From Streptomyces hoynatensis (GTDB taxonomy: Bacteria; Actinomycetota; Actinomycetes; Streptomycetales; Streptomycetaceae), in the NCBI RefSeq assembly GCF_003626535.1, contig NZ_RBAL01000012.1:124001-188000 (forward strand): a stretch of 64,000 bases of DNA, given 5' to 3'. Of the stretch, positions 23,918-32,712 are shown in pieces (position 1 is the first letter of the stretch; each line of letters starts with the position of its first letter). The notes under the pieces are model-generated. The model did not search any database. It worked only from the letters and a program-made list of their open reading frames with translations, and was not told the origin of the DNA. A program made the translations under genes and the position numbers.

Positions 23918-26728
23918 ATGCCGATTCAGATCAGGTTGACCGTTCTCGGTCACGGCGACGCCGAGCGCGGCGGCCCCGCCGGCGTCGACCTGCGCGTCAC
24001 CGCCCCGGAGAACACCCCGCTCGCCGCCGTCCTCGGCGCGCTGGCCGGGGCGGCCGCGCCGGGCTCCGCCGCCCCGGGCGCCGTCTTCTGCGAGGAGGAG
24101 CGGCTCGACCCCCGCGCGGCGCTGCTCGGCGAGCCGCCGCTCGTCGACGGCGCGGTGCTGTCCTTCCACCGGCCCGTGGCCGGCCCGGGGCCCGAGCCGG
24201 TGCCCGCGCGGCTGCTGGTGGTGGCCGGTCCCGACGCGGGCGGGGTGCACCTGCTGCGCGGCGGCTCGGTGCGGATCGGCAGGTCGGCGGACGCGGACGT
24301 GCCCCTCGACGACCCGGACGTCTCGCGCATGCACTGCGCCGTGGCCCTGGAGCCCGACGGCTCCGCGACGGTGGCCGACCTCGGCTCGACCAACGGCACG
24401 TTCCTCGACGGCCGCGAGGTGACCGGCCGGGTGCCGCTGCCGCCAGGCGGCGTGCTGCGGCTCGGCGAGACCGCGCTGCGCCTGGTGCCCGGCGAGCCGG
24501 CGGCCCGCGCCGGGCTGCCCGCGCCGCGCCGCGACCTGGACCGCGCCCCGGCCCCGGGGGGACCGGCTGCCGCCCCCCCGGTCCTTCCCCCGGCTCCCCA
24601 GGACCTCCCTTCGGCCTCCTCCGCCGCGCCGGGGGACGCCGCCCCGGCCCCCGCGCGGCCCGCCGCCTCCCGGCCGGGGCCGAGCGGGCCCACCGTGCGG
24701 CGGCGCGGCTTCGCCACCTGGGCCAGGGAGCGGCTCGGCGGCCCGGGCGAGACCCGCGAGGTGCCGCGCTGGGACGCCGAGGCGGAGGCGGCCCGCGCGC
24801 GGCAGGACGACGCGCGGGCCGAGGCCGCCCACCCCGACCTCGCCCGGGTGCTGCTGACCGCGCTCGAACGCGGCCCGCGCCTGTGGGAGCGGACGGCGGA
24901 CCACCCGGAGGCGTTCACGGTGCGCCTCGGCACCGCGCACCGCGCCTCGCGGGCCCTGCCGCCGGTGGCCGTCTCGCTGCGCGAGGCCGGTTCCCTCGGC
25001 CTGGCCGGGCCGCGGCACCGGGTCGCCGGCCTCGCCAGGGCGGCGCTCGCGCAGCTGGCCGCCCTGCACGGTCCCGGGGCGCTCGAACTGGTGGTGCTCG
25101 CCCCGGGCAAGGCCGCGGAGTGGTCCTGGCTGGGCTGGCTGCCGCACACGCGTCCGCGCCGGGGACAGGACTGCGGCCTGCTGCTCGCCTTCGACGCCGA
25201 GCAGGCCGCCGCCAGGACGGCGGAGCTGGTGGCGCGCGCCGGCGCCCGCGCCGAGGCCGGGCAGGCCCGCACGGTGGTGCTCGTGGACGGCGAGCCGGGC
25301 GGGGCCGAGACGACGGCCGCGCTGGCCAGGCTGGCGGCCGAGGGACCGGCGGCCGGCATCCACGTGATCGCCCTCGCCGAGTGCCCGCCGGCCACCGCGG
25401 CCTCCCCCGCCGCCGAGACGCTGGCCGCGGCCAGGGCCGCCTCCCCCGTCTTCCGGGGCTGCGGCACGGCCGGCCTGCTCAGCGGGCAGGTCGCCACCTC
25501 GCTGCGGGTGATCGGCCCCGCCGGCGAGTGGGGCCCGGTGGCGGGCGCCGACGCGGTGTCCTGCGCCTGGGCCGAGCGGCTGGCGCGCGCGCTCGCCCCG
25601 CTGAACGACCGGGCCGCGGGCGGCGTGGGAGGCGCCGCGGGCGAAGGGGCCGGCGCGGCCGCGGCGGGCGCCCCGCCGGAGAGCTGCCGCCTGCTCGACG
25701 CGCTGCGGCTCTCCCGCGTCACCCCGGGCGCCCTGCGCGAGCGGTGGCAGGGCGGGGCGGGGCTGCCCTTGGTGCTCGGCGCCTCGGGCGGCGGCCCGCT
25801 CTCCCTCGACCTGGCCGGGCGGCCCGGCCCGCTGCTGATCGAGGGCGGGCCGCGCTCGGGCCGGACGGAGCTGCTGAGCGCGCTCGCCGCCTCCCTGGCC
25901 ACCGCCCACGGCCCGCGCGACCTCTCGCTCGTGCTGGTCGAGGGGGCGGGCGAGGGGCTGCGGCCGGTCGCCGAGCTGCCGCACGTGGCCTCCTACGTGG
26001 GGGCCACGGACCCGGTCAGGCTGCGGGCCTTCGCGCAGGCCCTGCGGGAGGAGCTGAAGTGGCGGGCCGCCGCGCTCGGCGAGGCGGAGTTCGAGGGCGG
26101 GCGCGCCCGCGCCGCCAGGCTGTGCCCGCCGCGCCAGGCCCCGGAGGGCCAGGCGGGCGGGGCGCCCGGCGGCGCGGAGGGCGCGGGCGGGAAGGCGCCC
26201 GCGGGGGGCGCGCCGTCGATGCTCGCGCCGGGCAGCGACCCGCTGCCCTGGCTGGTGGTGCTCGTGGACGACCTCGACGCCCTGCTCGACCCGCCGCTCG
26301 GCGCGCCCGGGCGGCAGGCGGCGGGCTCCGTGCTCCGGGCCCTGGACGCGGTGGCCGCGGAGGGGCGGCGGCTCGGCGTCCGCCTCCTCGCGGCGGGCGC
26401 CCCCTCGGCGGCCAGGCCGCCGTCCTTCGACCCGGGCGCGGTCATACGGGTGGCCCTGGGCGGCGGCCCCGCGGGCCGGGGCGAGCTGCGGCTGCCGGGC
26501 GAGGGCCGGGCGGCGCCGTTCCAGGGAGGCCGGGTGACCGGCCGCATCCCCCGCACGGCCACGCAGCGCCCCACCGTGACGCCGGTCGACTGGGCCAGGG
26601 CGGGCGACCCGCCGGCCCGCCGCCAGATCAGGGAGCTGGGGAACGGGCCCACGGACATCGCCCTGCTGGCCAGCGCCGCCGCCCGGGCGGCCGAGACCGA
26701 ACGCGCCACTGCCGCCACACTGGTGTGA
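23918..26728 (+). CDS. FHA domain / FtsK-SpoIIIE-like protein
   Basis: 936 residues. An N-terminal ubiquitin-like YukD-type stretch (about 1-85) precedes a complete FHA phosphothreonine-binding domain (about 95-190; RIGR at 119-122, SRMH at 136-139, STNG at 157-160). The remainder resembles the tandem ATPase modules of EccC/FtsK-SpoIIIE proteins. A module near residue 640-660 has GGPRSGRTELL in place of a Walker A, with Arg for the essential Lys, and LVVLVDDLDALLD as Walker B-like. The C-terminal module has no Walker A. It may thus be a scaffold rather than a motor. It is divergent from the PkaA-like kinase, which suggests that kinase as a source of the phosphothreonine ligand. No Esx genes are adjacent. 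Confidence 0.75.
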   Translation: MPIQIRLTVLGHGDAERGGPAGVDLRVTAPENTPLAAVLGALAGAAAPGSAAPGAVFCEEERLDPRAALLGEPPLVDGAVLSFHRPVAGPGPEPVPARLLVVAGPDAGGVHLLRGGSVRIGRSADADVPLDDPDVSRMHCAVALEPDGSATVADLGSTNGTFLDGREVTGRVPLPPGGVLRLGETALRLVPGEPAARAGLPAPRRDLDRAPAPGGPAAAPPVLPPAPQDLPSASSAAPGDAAPAPARPAASRPGPSGPTVRRRGFATWARERLGGPGETREVPRWDAEAEAARARQDDARAEAAHPDLARVLLTALERGPRLWERTADHPEAFTVRLGTAHRASRALPPVAVSLREAGSLGLAGPRHRVAGLARAALAQLAALHGPGALELVVLAPGKAAEWSWLGWLPHTRPRRGQDCGLLLAFDAEQAAARTAELVARAGARAEAGQARTVVLVDGEPGGAETTAALARLAAEGPAAGIHVIALAECPPATAASPAAETLAAARAASPVFRGCGTAGLLSGQVATSLRVIGPAGEWGPVAGADAVSCAWAERLARALAPLNDRAAGGVGGAAGEGAGAAAAGAPPESCRLLDALRLSRVTPGALRERWQGGAGLPLVLGASGGGPLSLDLAGRPGPLLIEGGPRSGRTELLSALAASLATAHGPRDLSLVLVEGAGEGLRPVAELPHVASYVGATDPVRLRAFAQALREELKWRAAALGEAEFEGGRARAARLCPPRQAPEGQAGGAPGGAEGAGGKAPAGGAPSMLAPGSDPLPWLVVLVDDLDALLDPPLGAPGRQAAGSVLRALDAVAAEGRRLGVRLLAAGAPSAARPPSFDPGAVIRVALGGGPAGRGELRLPGEGRAAPFQGGRVTGRIPRTATQRPTVTPVDWARAGDPPARRQIRELGNGPTDIALLASAAARAAETERATAATLV

Positions 26729-26772
26729 TCCCGCCCCATCCGTCACGTCAAGTAAGTGATCCACCAGTGTTG

Positions 26773-26784
26773 TTGAGCGCTCGG
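26773..26784. promoter_or_regulatory. Possible LacI-type operator before the ABC binding-protein gene
   Basis: TTGAGCGCTCGG has the central GAGCGCTC palindrome usual for LacI-family sites, about 155 bases upstream of the solute-binding protein. A separate 9-base inverted repeat (ACACTGGTG at 26717, CACCAGTGT at 26762) flanks the region. Weak evidence. Confidence 0.25.
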
Positions 26785-26935
26785 TAACAGGGGCATCACA
26801 AAGGCCGACCGGCCCCCACGGTGGACTTGCCCGCTCAGCGCGCCCGGGCGTAGGACCTTGGGCACAGGACGTGCGGCGTGGCAGGCCCTGAGCGGGGTCG
26901 GGGCACTGCCGCACCAGACGGATGAGGCGGTGCTC

Positions 26936-28309
26936 ATGCGCGGTTCGGGCCGGGATTCCCGGCGGAGAGCCTTCCGTGCGGCGGCGGCGGTGACGGTCAC
27001 GGCCGCGCTGACGTTGACGGCATGCGGTGGCGACGAGGACACCGGAGGGCAGAGGTCGGGCGAGGTCACGGTGGAGCTGCCGGACCTGTCGGGCCAGCAC
27101 CTTGAGGTGGCCGCGGTGTGGACCGGCGCCGAGCAGGAGAACTTCCTGCGGGTCCTCGACGAGTTCGAGGCCAGGACCGGCGCCACCACGAGCTACGTGC
27201 CCAGCGGCGACAACGTCTCGCAGTTCGTCGGCACGAAGATCGCGGGTGGCTCGCCACCCGACGTCGTGATGGTGCCGCAGCCCGGCGTGCTCAGGGAGTT
27301 CGCCGAGAACGGCTGGATAGCCCCGGTCGGCGACCTGGTGCAGGAGCAGCTCGACCGGAACTACACGCAGGGCTGGCAGGATCTGGGCGCCGCGGACGGC
27401 GTCCAGTACGGCGTCTACGTGAAGGCGGCGAACAAGTCGCTGATCTGGTACAGCACCGCGGCCTTCGACTACGCCGGGGTGCAGCCGCCCGAGACCTGGG
27501 ACGACTTCGTCGACACGGCCTGGACGCTGTGGGAGTCGGGGACCACCCCGATGTCGGTGGGCGGCGCCGACGGCTGGACCCTCACCGACTGGTTCGAGAA
27601 CATCTACCTCTCCGAGTCGGGCGGCGAGATGTACGACCGGCTCGCCGCGCACGAGATCCCGTGGACCGACCAGAGCGTCACGGACGCGCTGACCACGCTC
27701 GGCCAGCTCTTCGGCGAGGACCGGCTGATGGAGGGCGGGGCGGACGGCGCCCTGCAGACCCTCTTCCCCGACTCGGTCACCCAGACCTTCCTCGACCTGG
27801 ACTCCCCCGACGCGGCCATGGTGTTCGAGGCCGACTTCGTCGGGGCGAACATCACGGACAGCACCGACGCGGTGATCGGCGAGGACGCGCAGGTGTTCCC
27901 GTTCCCCAGCGTGGACGGCGGCCCGCTGCCCGTGGTGAGCGCGGGTGACGCGGCGGTGGCGATCGCCCCGGACGGCGAGGCCAGCGAGGCGCAGGAGGCG
28001 CTGCTCGCCTTCCTCGCCTCCTCGGACGCGGCGGAGATCTGGGCCGAGCCGGGCGGGTTCATCTCGCCCAACAAGTCGATGAACATGGACGCCTACCCCA
28101 ACGACGTGCAGCGCGGCATCGCCGAGGCACTGATCGAGGCGGGTGACGACTTCCGCTTCGACCTCTCGGACCAGACCCCGGCCGCCTTCGGCGGCACGAC
28201 GGGCCAGGGCATGTGGCAGGGGCTGCAGAACTTCCTGCGCAACCCCGAGGACATCCAGGGGGCCCAGGAATACCTGGAGTCCCAGGCGGCCGACGCCTAC
28301 GGCGACTGA
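26936..28309 (+). CDS. ABC transporter solute-binding lipoprotein (sugar type)
   Basis: 457 residues. Signal peptide with lipobox LTAC (Cys30), then a family-1 extracellular binding protein: VEAR-type N-lobe with VSQFVGTKIAGGSPPDVVMV, AFDYAGVQPPETWDDF and FISPNKSMNMDAYPND near the end. ATG at 26936; the frame is open 26 codons earlier but without signal-peptide character. First gene of a three-gene operon with two permeases. No ATPase is encoded; in Streptomyces such sugar systems commonly share MsiK. Confidence 0.88.
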   Translation: MRGSGRDSRRRAFRAAAAVTVTAALTLTACGGDEDTGGQRSGEVTVELPDLSGQHLEVAAVWTGAEQENFLRVLDEFEARTGATTSYVPSGDNVSQFVGTKIAGGSPPDVVMVPQPGVLREFAENGWIAPVGDLVQEQLDRNYTQGWQDLGAADGVQYGVYVKAANKSLIWYSTAAFDYAGVQPPETWDDFVDTAWTLWESGTTPMSVGGADGWTLTDWFENIYLSESGGEMYDRLAAHEIPWTDQSVTDALTTLGQLFGEDRLMEGGADGALQTLFPDSVTQTFLDLDSPDAAMVFEADFVGANITDSTDAVIGEDAQVFPFPSVDGGPLPVVSAGDAAVAIAPDGEASEAQEALLAFLASSDAAEIWAEPGGFISPNKSMNMDAYPNDVQRGIAEALIEAGDDFRFDLSDQTPAAFGGTTGQGMWQGLQNFLRNPEDIQGAQEYLESQAADAYGD

Positions 28310-28340
28310 CGGACACACGACGGACGGAGACTGACTTCCC

Positions 28341-29639
28341 ATGGAATCCGGCAAGGCGGTGATCAGAGCCCGCCCCTGGGCCGTCGCGTGCTTCTTGCTG
28401 CCCGCGCTCGTGCTGCTCGGCGCTCTGGTCATCTACCCGATCGGGTACTCGATCCAGCGCAGCCTTTTCGACGCCTCAGGCGACACGTTCGTCGGGCTCG
28501 ACAACTTCCAGGAGATCTTCTCCAACGACTCGATCAGGCACGCGCTGCGCAACAACCTCATCTGGATCGTCGTCGCCCCGACGGTCGCCACCGGCCTCGG
28601 CCTGATCTTCGCGGTCCTCACCGAGCGCATCCGCTGGGCGACGGCGTTCAAGCTGGTCGTCTTCATGCCGATGGCCATCTCGATGCTGGCCGCCGGGATC
28701 ATCTTCCGGCTGGTCTACGAGCAGGACCCGGACCGGGGCGTGGCCAACGCGATGCTGACGACGGTGCACGACACCTTCTCCGGCACGTCCACCTGGCCCG
28801 ACGCCCAGCCGCGGCCCGACGGCCCGCTGACCGTGCAGGACGACGGCTCCTACCTGCTGGAGCAGCCCGTGACGGCGGGCACCCCGGTGCTGCTGCCGCT
28901 GGTGGCGGTTCCGCAGCCCGAACTGTCCGACGCGGAGCCGGCCGCCACGGCCGCCACCGACCCCGGCCAGGTGACGGGCACCGTGTGGATGGACTTCACC
29001 CGCGGCGGGGCCGGCGCCGAGGGCGTCATCGACCCGGAGGAGAAGGCGCTGTCCGGCATCACCGTGGAGGCGGTGCGGGACGGCGAGGTGGTCGCCGCGG
29101 CCAAGACCGGCGACGACGGCACCTTCTCGCTGCCCGCCGAGGCCGACGGCGCCCAACTGCGGCTGGCCTCGGACAGCTTCACGGCGCCCTACAACGGCGC
29201 CGAGTGGCTGGGCCCCGACCTCATCACCCCGGCGATCATCGGCGCCTACGTGTGGATGTGGTCCGGCTTCGCGATGGTGCTGATCGCCGCGGGCCTCGCC
29301 AGCGTCCCCCGGGAGACGCTGGAGGCCGCGCGCGTGGACGGCGCGAACGAGTGGCAGGTCTTCCGGCGCATCACCGTCCCGCTGCTCGGGCCGGTGCTCG
29401 GCGTGGTCCTCGTGACCCTGATGATCAACGTGCTGAAGATCTTCGACCTCGTCTACATCATCGCCCCGAGTTCGAGTCAGGCGGACGCGAACGTGCTGGC
29501 GCTCCAGCTGTACCTGTCGTCCTTCGGCACGGGGGCCGACCAGGGCGTGGGCAGCGCGATCGCGGTGCTCCTGCTGCTGCTCGTGGTGCCGGTGATGATC
29601 GTTAACCTGAGAAGGCTGCGACGGGAGAACAAGCGGTGA
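28341..29639 (+). CDS. ABC transporter permease with inserted extracellular domain
   Basis: 432 residues, against about 300 for a normal MalF-type permease. Membrane segments appear at about 15-35, 72-93, 103-125 and then after 293. Between the third segment and the rest, about residues 145-290, sits an inserted domain with a KALSGITVEAVRDGEVVAAA strand pattern and DDGTFSLP turn, like the carboxypeptidase-regulatory/SpaA type of beta-sandwich. The EAA loop ETLEAARVDGANEWQVFRRI (325-344) that contacts the ATPase is intact. It begins 31 bases after the binding protein and ends in a GTGA overlap with the next permease. Confidence 0.85.
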   Translation: MESGKAVIRARPWAVACFLLPALVLLGALVIYPIGYSIQRSLFDASGDTFVGLDNFQEIFSNDSIRHALRNNLIWIVVAPTVATGLGLIFAVLTERIRWATAFKLVVFMPMAISMLAAGIIFRLVYEQDPDRGVANAMLTTVHDTFSGTSTWPDAQPRPDGPLTVQDDGSYLLEQPVTAGTPVLLPLVAVPQPELSDAEPAATAATDPGQVTGTVWMDFTRGGAGAEGVIDPEEKALSGITVEAVRDGEVVAAAKTGDDGTFSLPAEADGAQLRLASDSFTAPYNGAEWLGPDLITPAIIGAYVWMWSGFAMVLIAAGLASVPRETLEAARVDGANEWQVFRRITVPLLGPVLGVVLVTLMINVLKIFDLVYIIAPSSSQADANVLALQLYLSSFGTGADQGVGSAIAVLLLLLVVPVMIVNLRRLRRENKR

Positions 29640-30562
29640 CCGCGACTCTCATAACCGCCCAGGCACCCGACCCGTCGGCGGCCGGGCCCGCCCCCAAGAC
29701 CGGCCCACGGCCGCGCTCCCTCGCCTCCCGGCTGGCCTCGCTCGCCGCGGGCGGAGCCGTCCGGGTGGTGCTGGTGGTCCTGGCCGTGCTGTGGCTGCTG
29801 CCGACGGCGGGCCTGCTGGTCTCCTCCTTCAGGAGCCCGCGGGACATCGCCTCCACCGGCTGGTGGGAGGCGCTGACCGACCCGGGCCAGTGGACGGGCG
29901 CCAACTACGACGCGCTGCTTGGCGACGACACGTTCACCAGCTCCATCTGGACCACGGTGGCGATCACCGTGCCCTCCACGGTGCTGGTGGTCGTGCTCGG
30001 CGCGGCGGCCGCCTACGCCTTCGCCTGGCTGGAGTTCCCCGGCAGGGACTACTGGTTCCTGCTGGTGGTGGCGCTGCTGGTGGTGCCGGTGCAGGTGGCG
30101 CTGATCCCGGTGGCCAAGCTGTTCAACGCGCTGGGGATCTTCGAGACCACCTTCGGCGTGATCCTCTTCCACTCGGCCTTCGGCCTGCCGTTCGCCGTCT
30201 TCCTGCTGCGCAACTTCTTCGCGGAGATCCCGCGGGAGCTGCTGGAGGCGGCGCGCCTGGACGGGGCCGGGGAACTGCGGCTGTTCACCCGGGTGGTGCT
30301 GCCGCTCGGCGGGCCGGCGATCGCGGCCCTGGCCATCTTCCAGTTCATGTGGGTCTGGAACGACATGCTGGTGGCGCTGATCTTCGCGGACTCCGGTTCC
30401 CCGCCGATGACCGTGGCCCTCCAGCAGCAGATGCGGCAGTTCGGGAGCAACTTCGACGTGCTGGCGCCCGGGGCGTTCCTCACGATGCTCATCCCGCTGG
30501 CGATCTTCTTCGCCTTCCAGCGGCAGTTCGTCTCCGGCGTCATGTCGGGAGCGGTGAAGTGA
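29636..30562 (+). CDS. ABC transporter permease, MalG type
   Basis: 308 residues. After a Pro/Ala-rich cytoplasmic start there are six hydrophobic segments and the EAA loop ELLEAARLDGAGELRLFTRV. The GTG at 29636 overlaps the stop of the preceding permease (GTGA), showing translational coupling. Pairs with that permease to form the channel of a carbohydrate importer; the ATPase is elsewhere. Confidence 0.9.
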   Translation: MTATLITAQAPDPSAAGPAPKTGPRPRSLASRLASLAAGGAVRVVLVVLAVLWLLPTAGLLVSSFRSPRDIASTGWWEALTDPGQWTGANYDALLGDDTFTSSIWTTVAITVPSTVLVVVLGAAAAYAFAWLEFPGRDYWFLLVVALLVVPVQVALIPVAKLFNALGIFETTFGVILFHSAFGLPFAVFLLRNFFAEIPRELLEAARLDGAGELRLFTRVVLPLGGPAIAALAIFQFMWVWNDMLVALIFADSGSPPMTVALQQQMRQFGSNFDVLAPGAFLTMLIPLAIFFAFQRQFVSGVMSGAVK

Positions 30563-30732
30563 CCGGGTCCCGGCCCTGAGGGCCGGGAACACCGGCGGCA
30601 CGTAGGCCGATCGGAGGGAACGCAGCCGCGACACCTCCGGCGTCCACGCGACGGCACCACAGAAGAGCGATTGTCGGATGGTCCGTGTAATCCGATCTTT
30701 CGCTGCGGATGTGGTGCCGTGCTGCTTTTCCG

Positions 30733-31190
30733 CGATTCCCGTGATTCCCACGAGTCCCGTGATTCCCACGAGTCCCGCGTTCCCCCCGTCCCCGCTGTTC
30801 CCCCCGTTGCCGGCGTACCCGCTGTTCCCGGCGTTCCCGCGGTTTCTCACGTTCCCTTCGTGCCTCGCCTTTCCCGCGTGCCACGGGTGCCCGGGGTTCC
30901 GCCGGCGTCGCGCCTGCCGTGGGCGCCGCGGGTGTGGCGGGGCCGCGGGCCCCGGCGGGTGCAGCAGGCCCATGGGGCGCAGCGGGTTCGCCCGGCCCAC
31001 CGGGGCGGCCCGGCACACCCGGTCCACCCGGCCTGCCCGGCGTGGCCGGCGGCACCGGCCCGTTCGGCCGCACCGGCCCGTTCGGCGCCCCCGGCCCAGG
31101 CGCCCGCCCCGGTTCCCGCCGGGCCGCCCGCCCGCGGCTCTGCACACGTGCCCCCCGGTTCCGGCACGGGCGCCGCCGCGCGCCCGGCCT
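30733..31190. repeat. Low-complexity tract reading as Gly-X-Y on both strands
   Basis: The region between the permease and galE is built of short units with a three-base phase. Two perfect 18-base copies begin at 30741 and 30759 (GTGATTCCCACGAGTCCC), followed by runs of (G/C)TTCCC, then GGCCCG/CCGGCC-type units. Open frames on both strands read as collagen-like Gly-X-Y, for example GPPGRPGTPGPPGLPG just upstream of and in frame with galE. No frame keeps gene-like codon use from end to end, so I list it as a repeat. The rest of 30563-31215 shows nothing else except the galE ribosome binding site. Confidence 0.6.
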
Positions 31191-31215
31191 CTCCCGACCC
31201 CCAGGAGCAGACCCC

Positions 31216-32184
31216 ATGTCCTTTCTGATCACCGGCGGTGCCGGGTACATCGGCGCCCACGTCGTCCGCGCCCTGGCCCTGGCGGGCGAAGAGGTCGTGG
31301 CGTACGACGACCTGTCCACCGGCCAGGCCACCCGGCTGCCGGAGGGCGTCCCCTTCGTCCAGGGTTCCGTCCACGACCGCGGCCTGCTCGACCGGACGCT
31401 GGCCGAGCACGCCGTCACCACGGTCGTCCACCTCGCGGCCAGGAAGGAGGCCGCCGAGTCCGTCCGCCAGCCGCTGCGCTACTACCGGGAGAACCTCCAC
31501 GGCCTGCAGGTCCTGCTCGAAGCCTGCCGCGGGGCCCGGGTCGAGCGGTTCGTCTTCTCCTCCTCGGCCGCCGTCTACGGCGCGCCCACCGCCGACCTGG
31601 TGATGGAGGACCACCCCTGCCTGCCCGTCAGCCCCTTCGGGGAGACCAAGCTGGCCGGCGAGTGGCTGGTGCGCGCCGCGGGCCGGGCGTACGGCATCGC
31701 CACCGCCTGCCTGCGCTGCTTCAACGTCGCGGGGGCGGCCCTGCCCGAACTCGCCGACAACGAGACGGCCGACCTGGTCCCGATGACCTTCGGGCACCTG
31801 GCGGCCGGCGAGCCGCCGCGGATCTTCGGCGAGGACTACCCGACCGGCGACGGGACCTGCGAGCGGGACTTCGTCCACGTGGAGGACGTGGCCGAGGCCC
31901 ACCTGGCGGCCGCGCGGACCCTGGCCGAGCGGCCCATTCCCGAGCACCTGACCCTCAACATCGGCCGGGGCGAGGGGGTCTCCGTGCGCGCGTTGGTCCG
32001 CGCGATCGCGGAGATCACCGGCCACGGGCGGCTGACCCCGCTGGTCATGCCGCGCCGCCCCGGCGACCCGGCCCGGGTGGTGGCCTGCCCCGACCAGGCG
32101 GCCAAGCACCTGGCCTGGACGCCGGCCCGCGGCGTCGAGGAGATGATCACCTCGGCGTGGGCGGGCTGGCTGCGGAACGCCTGA
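31216..32184 (+). CDS. galE: UDP-glucose 4-epimerase-like SDR protein, atypical active site
   Basis: 322 residues. An NAD-binding TGGAGYIGAH at the N-terminus, SSSAAVYG, and the GalE-type C-terminal half (RDFVHVEDVAEAH) place it in the extended SDR/GalE family. The catalytic Tyr-x-x-x-Lys is Phe-x-x-x-Lys: PVSPFGETKLAGE, codon TTC at about 31636. GalE needs the Tyr as base, so activity is doubtful or altered. ATG at 31216 with AGGAG 8 bases upstream; the frame is open 99 codons further but those are the collagen-like repeats. The last 38 bases overlap the convergent zinc-finger gene. Confidence 0.8.
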   Translation: MSFLITGGAGYIGAHVVRALALAGEEVVAYDDLSTGQATRLPEGVPFVQGSVHDRGLLDRTLAEHAVTTVVHLAARKEAAESVRQPLRYYRENLHGLQVLLEACRGARVERFVFSSSAAVYGAPTADLVMEDHPCLPVSPFGETKLAGEWLVRAAGRAYGIATACLRCFNVAGAALPELADNETADLVPMTFGHLAAGEPPRIFGEDYPTGDGTCERDFVHVEDVAEAHLAAARTLAERPIPEHLTLNIGRGEGVSVRALVRAIAEITGHGRLTPLVMPRRPGDPARVVACPDQAAKHLAWTPARGVEEMITSAWAGWLRNA

Positions 32185-32692
32185 CCGCCCGGTGCCGCGC
32201 CACCGCGTCGTTGTTGGCGCAGCGCACCGAGCAGTAGGTGCGGCGGCCGTTGCGCGAAGTGTCCACATAGGCACGTCGGCAACGCGCGCAACGGCCCAGC
32301 CGATCGGCGCCCGAGAAGCAGATCACCGAGGCCAGGCCCGCGGCGGTGACGGCGCGGACGTGCGCGGCCGGGTCCGCGTCGGGGGCGCTGTAGTGCAGGT
32401 GCGGGGGCCGGCCGTCGTGCATGGAGATGCGCGGGCTGCTCGACGCCTCGGCGAGCAGTTCGTTGACGGCCGCGCAGCGCCGGGCGAGATCCTGCGGGCC
32501 GAAGCAGGAGCCGAGGCGCCGGCTCCACTCCCACAGCGCCCCGGACTGGGCGGGCGTGAGGCGGGTCCTGGTGATGTCCCTGGCGGCGAGCAGCGGTTCC
32601 AGTTCGGCGGGGGAGGGCGGGGCGGCGAGGTTGACGAGGTCGGCGGCGAGGCCGGCCGCCTCGCCCCCGTAATGGTTGAACTGCATAGACAC
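32147..32692 (-). CDS. CGNR-type zinc-finger / ABATE-domain regulator
   Basis: 181 residues. The start MQFNHYGGEAAGLAADLVNL and helical N-terminal part match the ABATE (putative stress-response) domain. The C-terminus has CARCRRAYVDTSRNGRRTYC followed by SVRCANNDAVARHR, i.e. the CGNR zinc finger in which CGNR is replaced by CANN. These are predicted DNA-binding regulators. ATG at 32692, or at 32686 (second Met); no Shine-Dalgarno, possibly leaderless. Overlaps the end of galE by 38 bases, and divergent from the small gene at 32713. Confidence 0.75.
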   Translation of the reverse strand: MSMQFNHYGGEAAGLAADLVNLAAPPSPAELEPLLAARDITRTRLTPAQSGALWEWSRRLGSCFGPQDLARRCAAVNELLAEASSSPRISMHDGRPPHLHYSAPDADPAAHVRAVTAAGLASVICFSGADRLGRCARCRRAYVDTSRNGRRTYCSVRCANNDAVARHRAVRRSAASPPTPR

Positions 32693-32712
32693 ATGACATC
32701 ATGCTGGCGGCC

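Noticed and set aside
30919..31215. A 99-residue collagen-like N-terminal extension of GalE
   Set aside because: AGGAG stands 8 bases before the ATG at 31216, where the Rossmann motif begins as in the family; the extension is repeat sequence.
30540..31217. A collagen-like gene on the minus strand between galE and the permease
   Set aside because: Codon use becomes poor in the 30690-30780 part, the ribosome binding site is too close to the ATG, and the Gly-X-Y pattern also shows in other frames.
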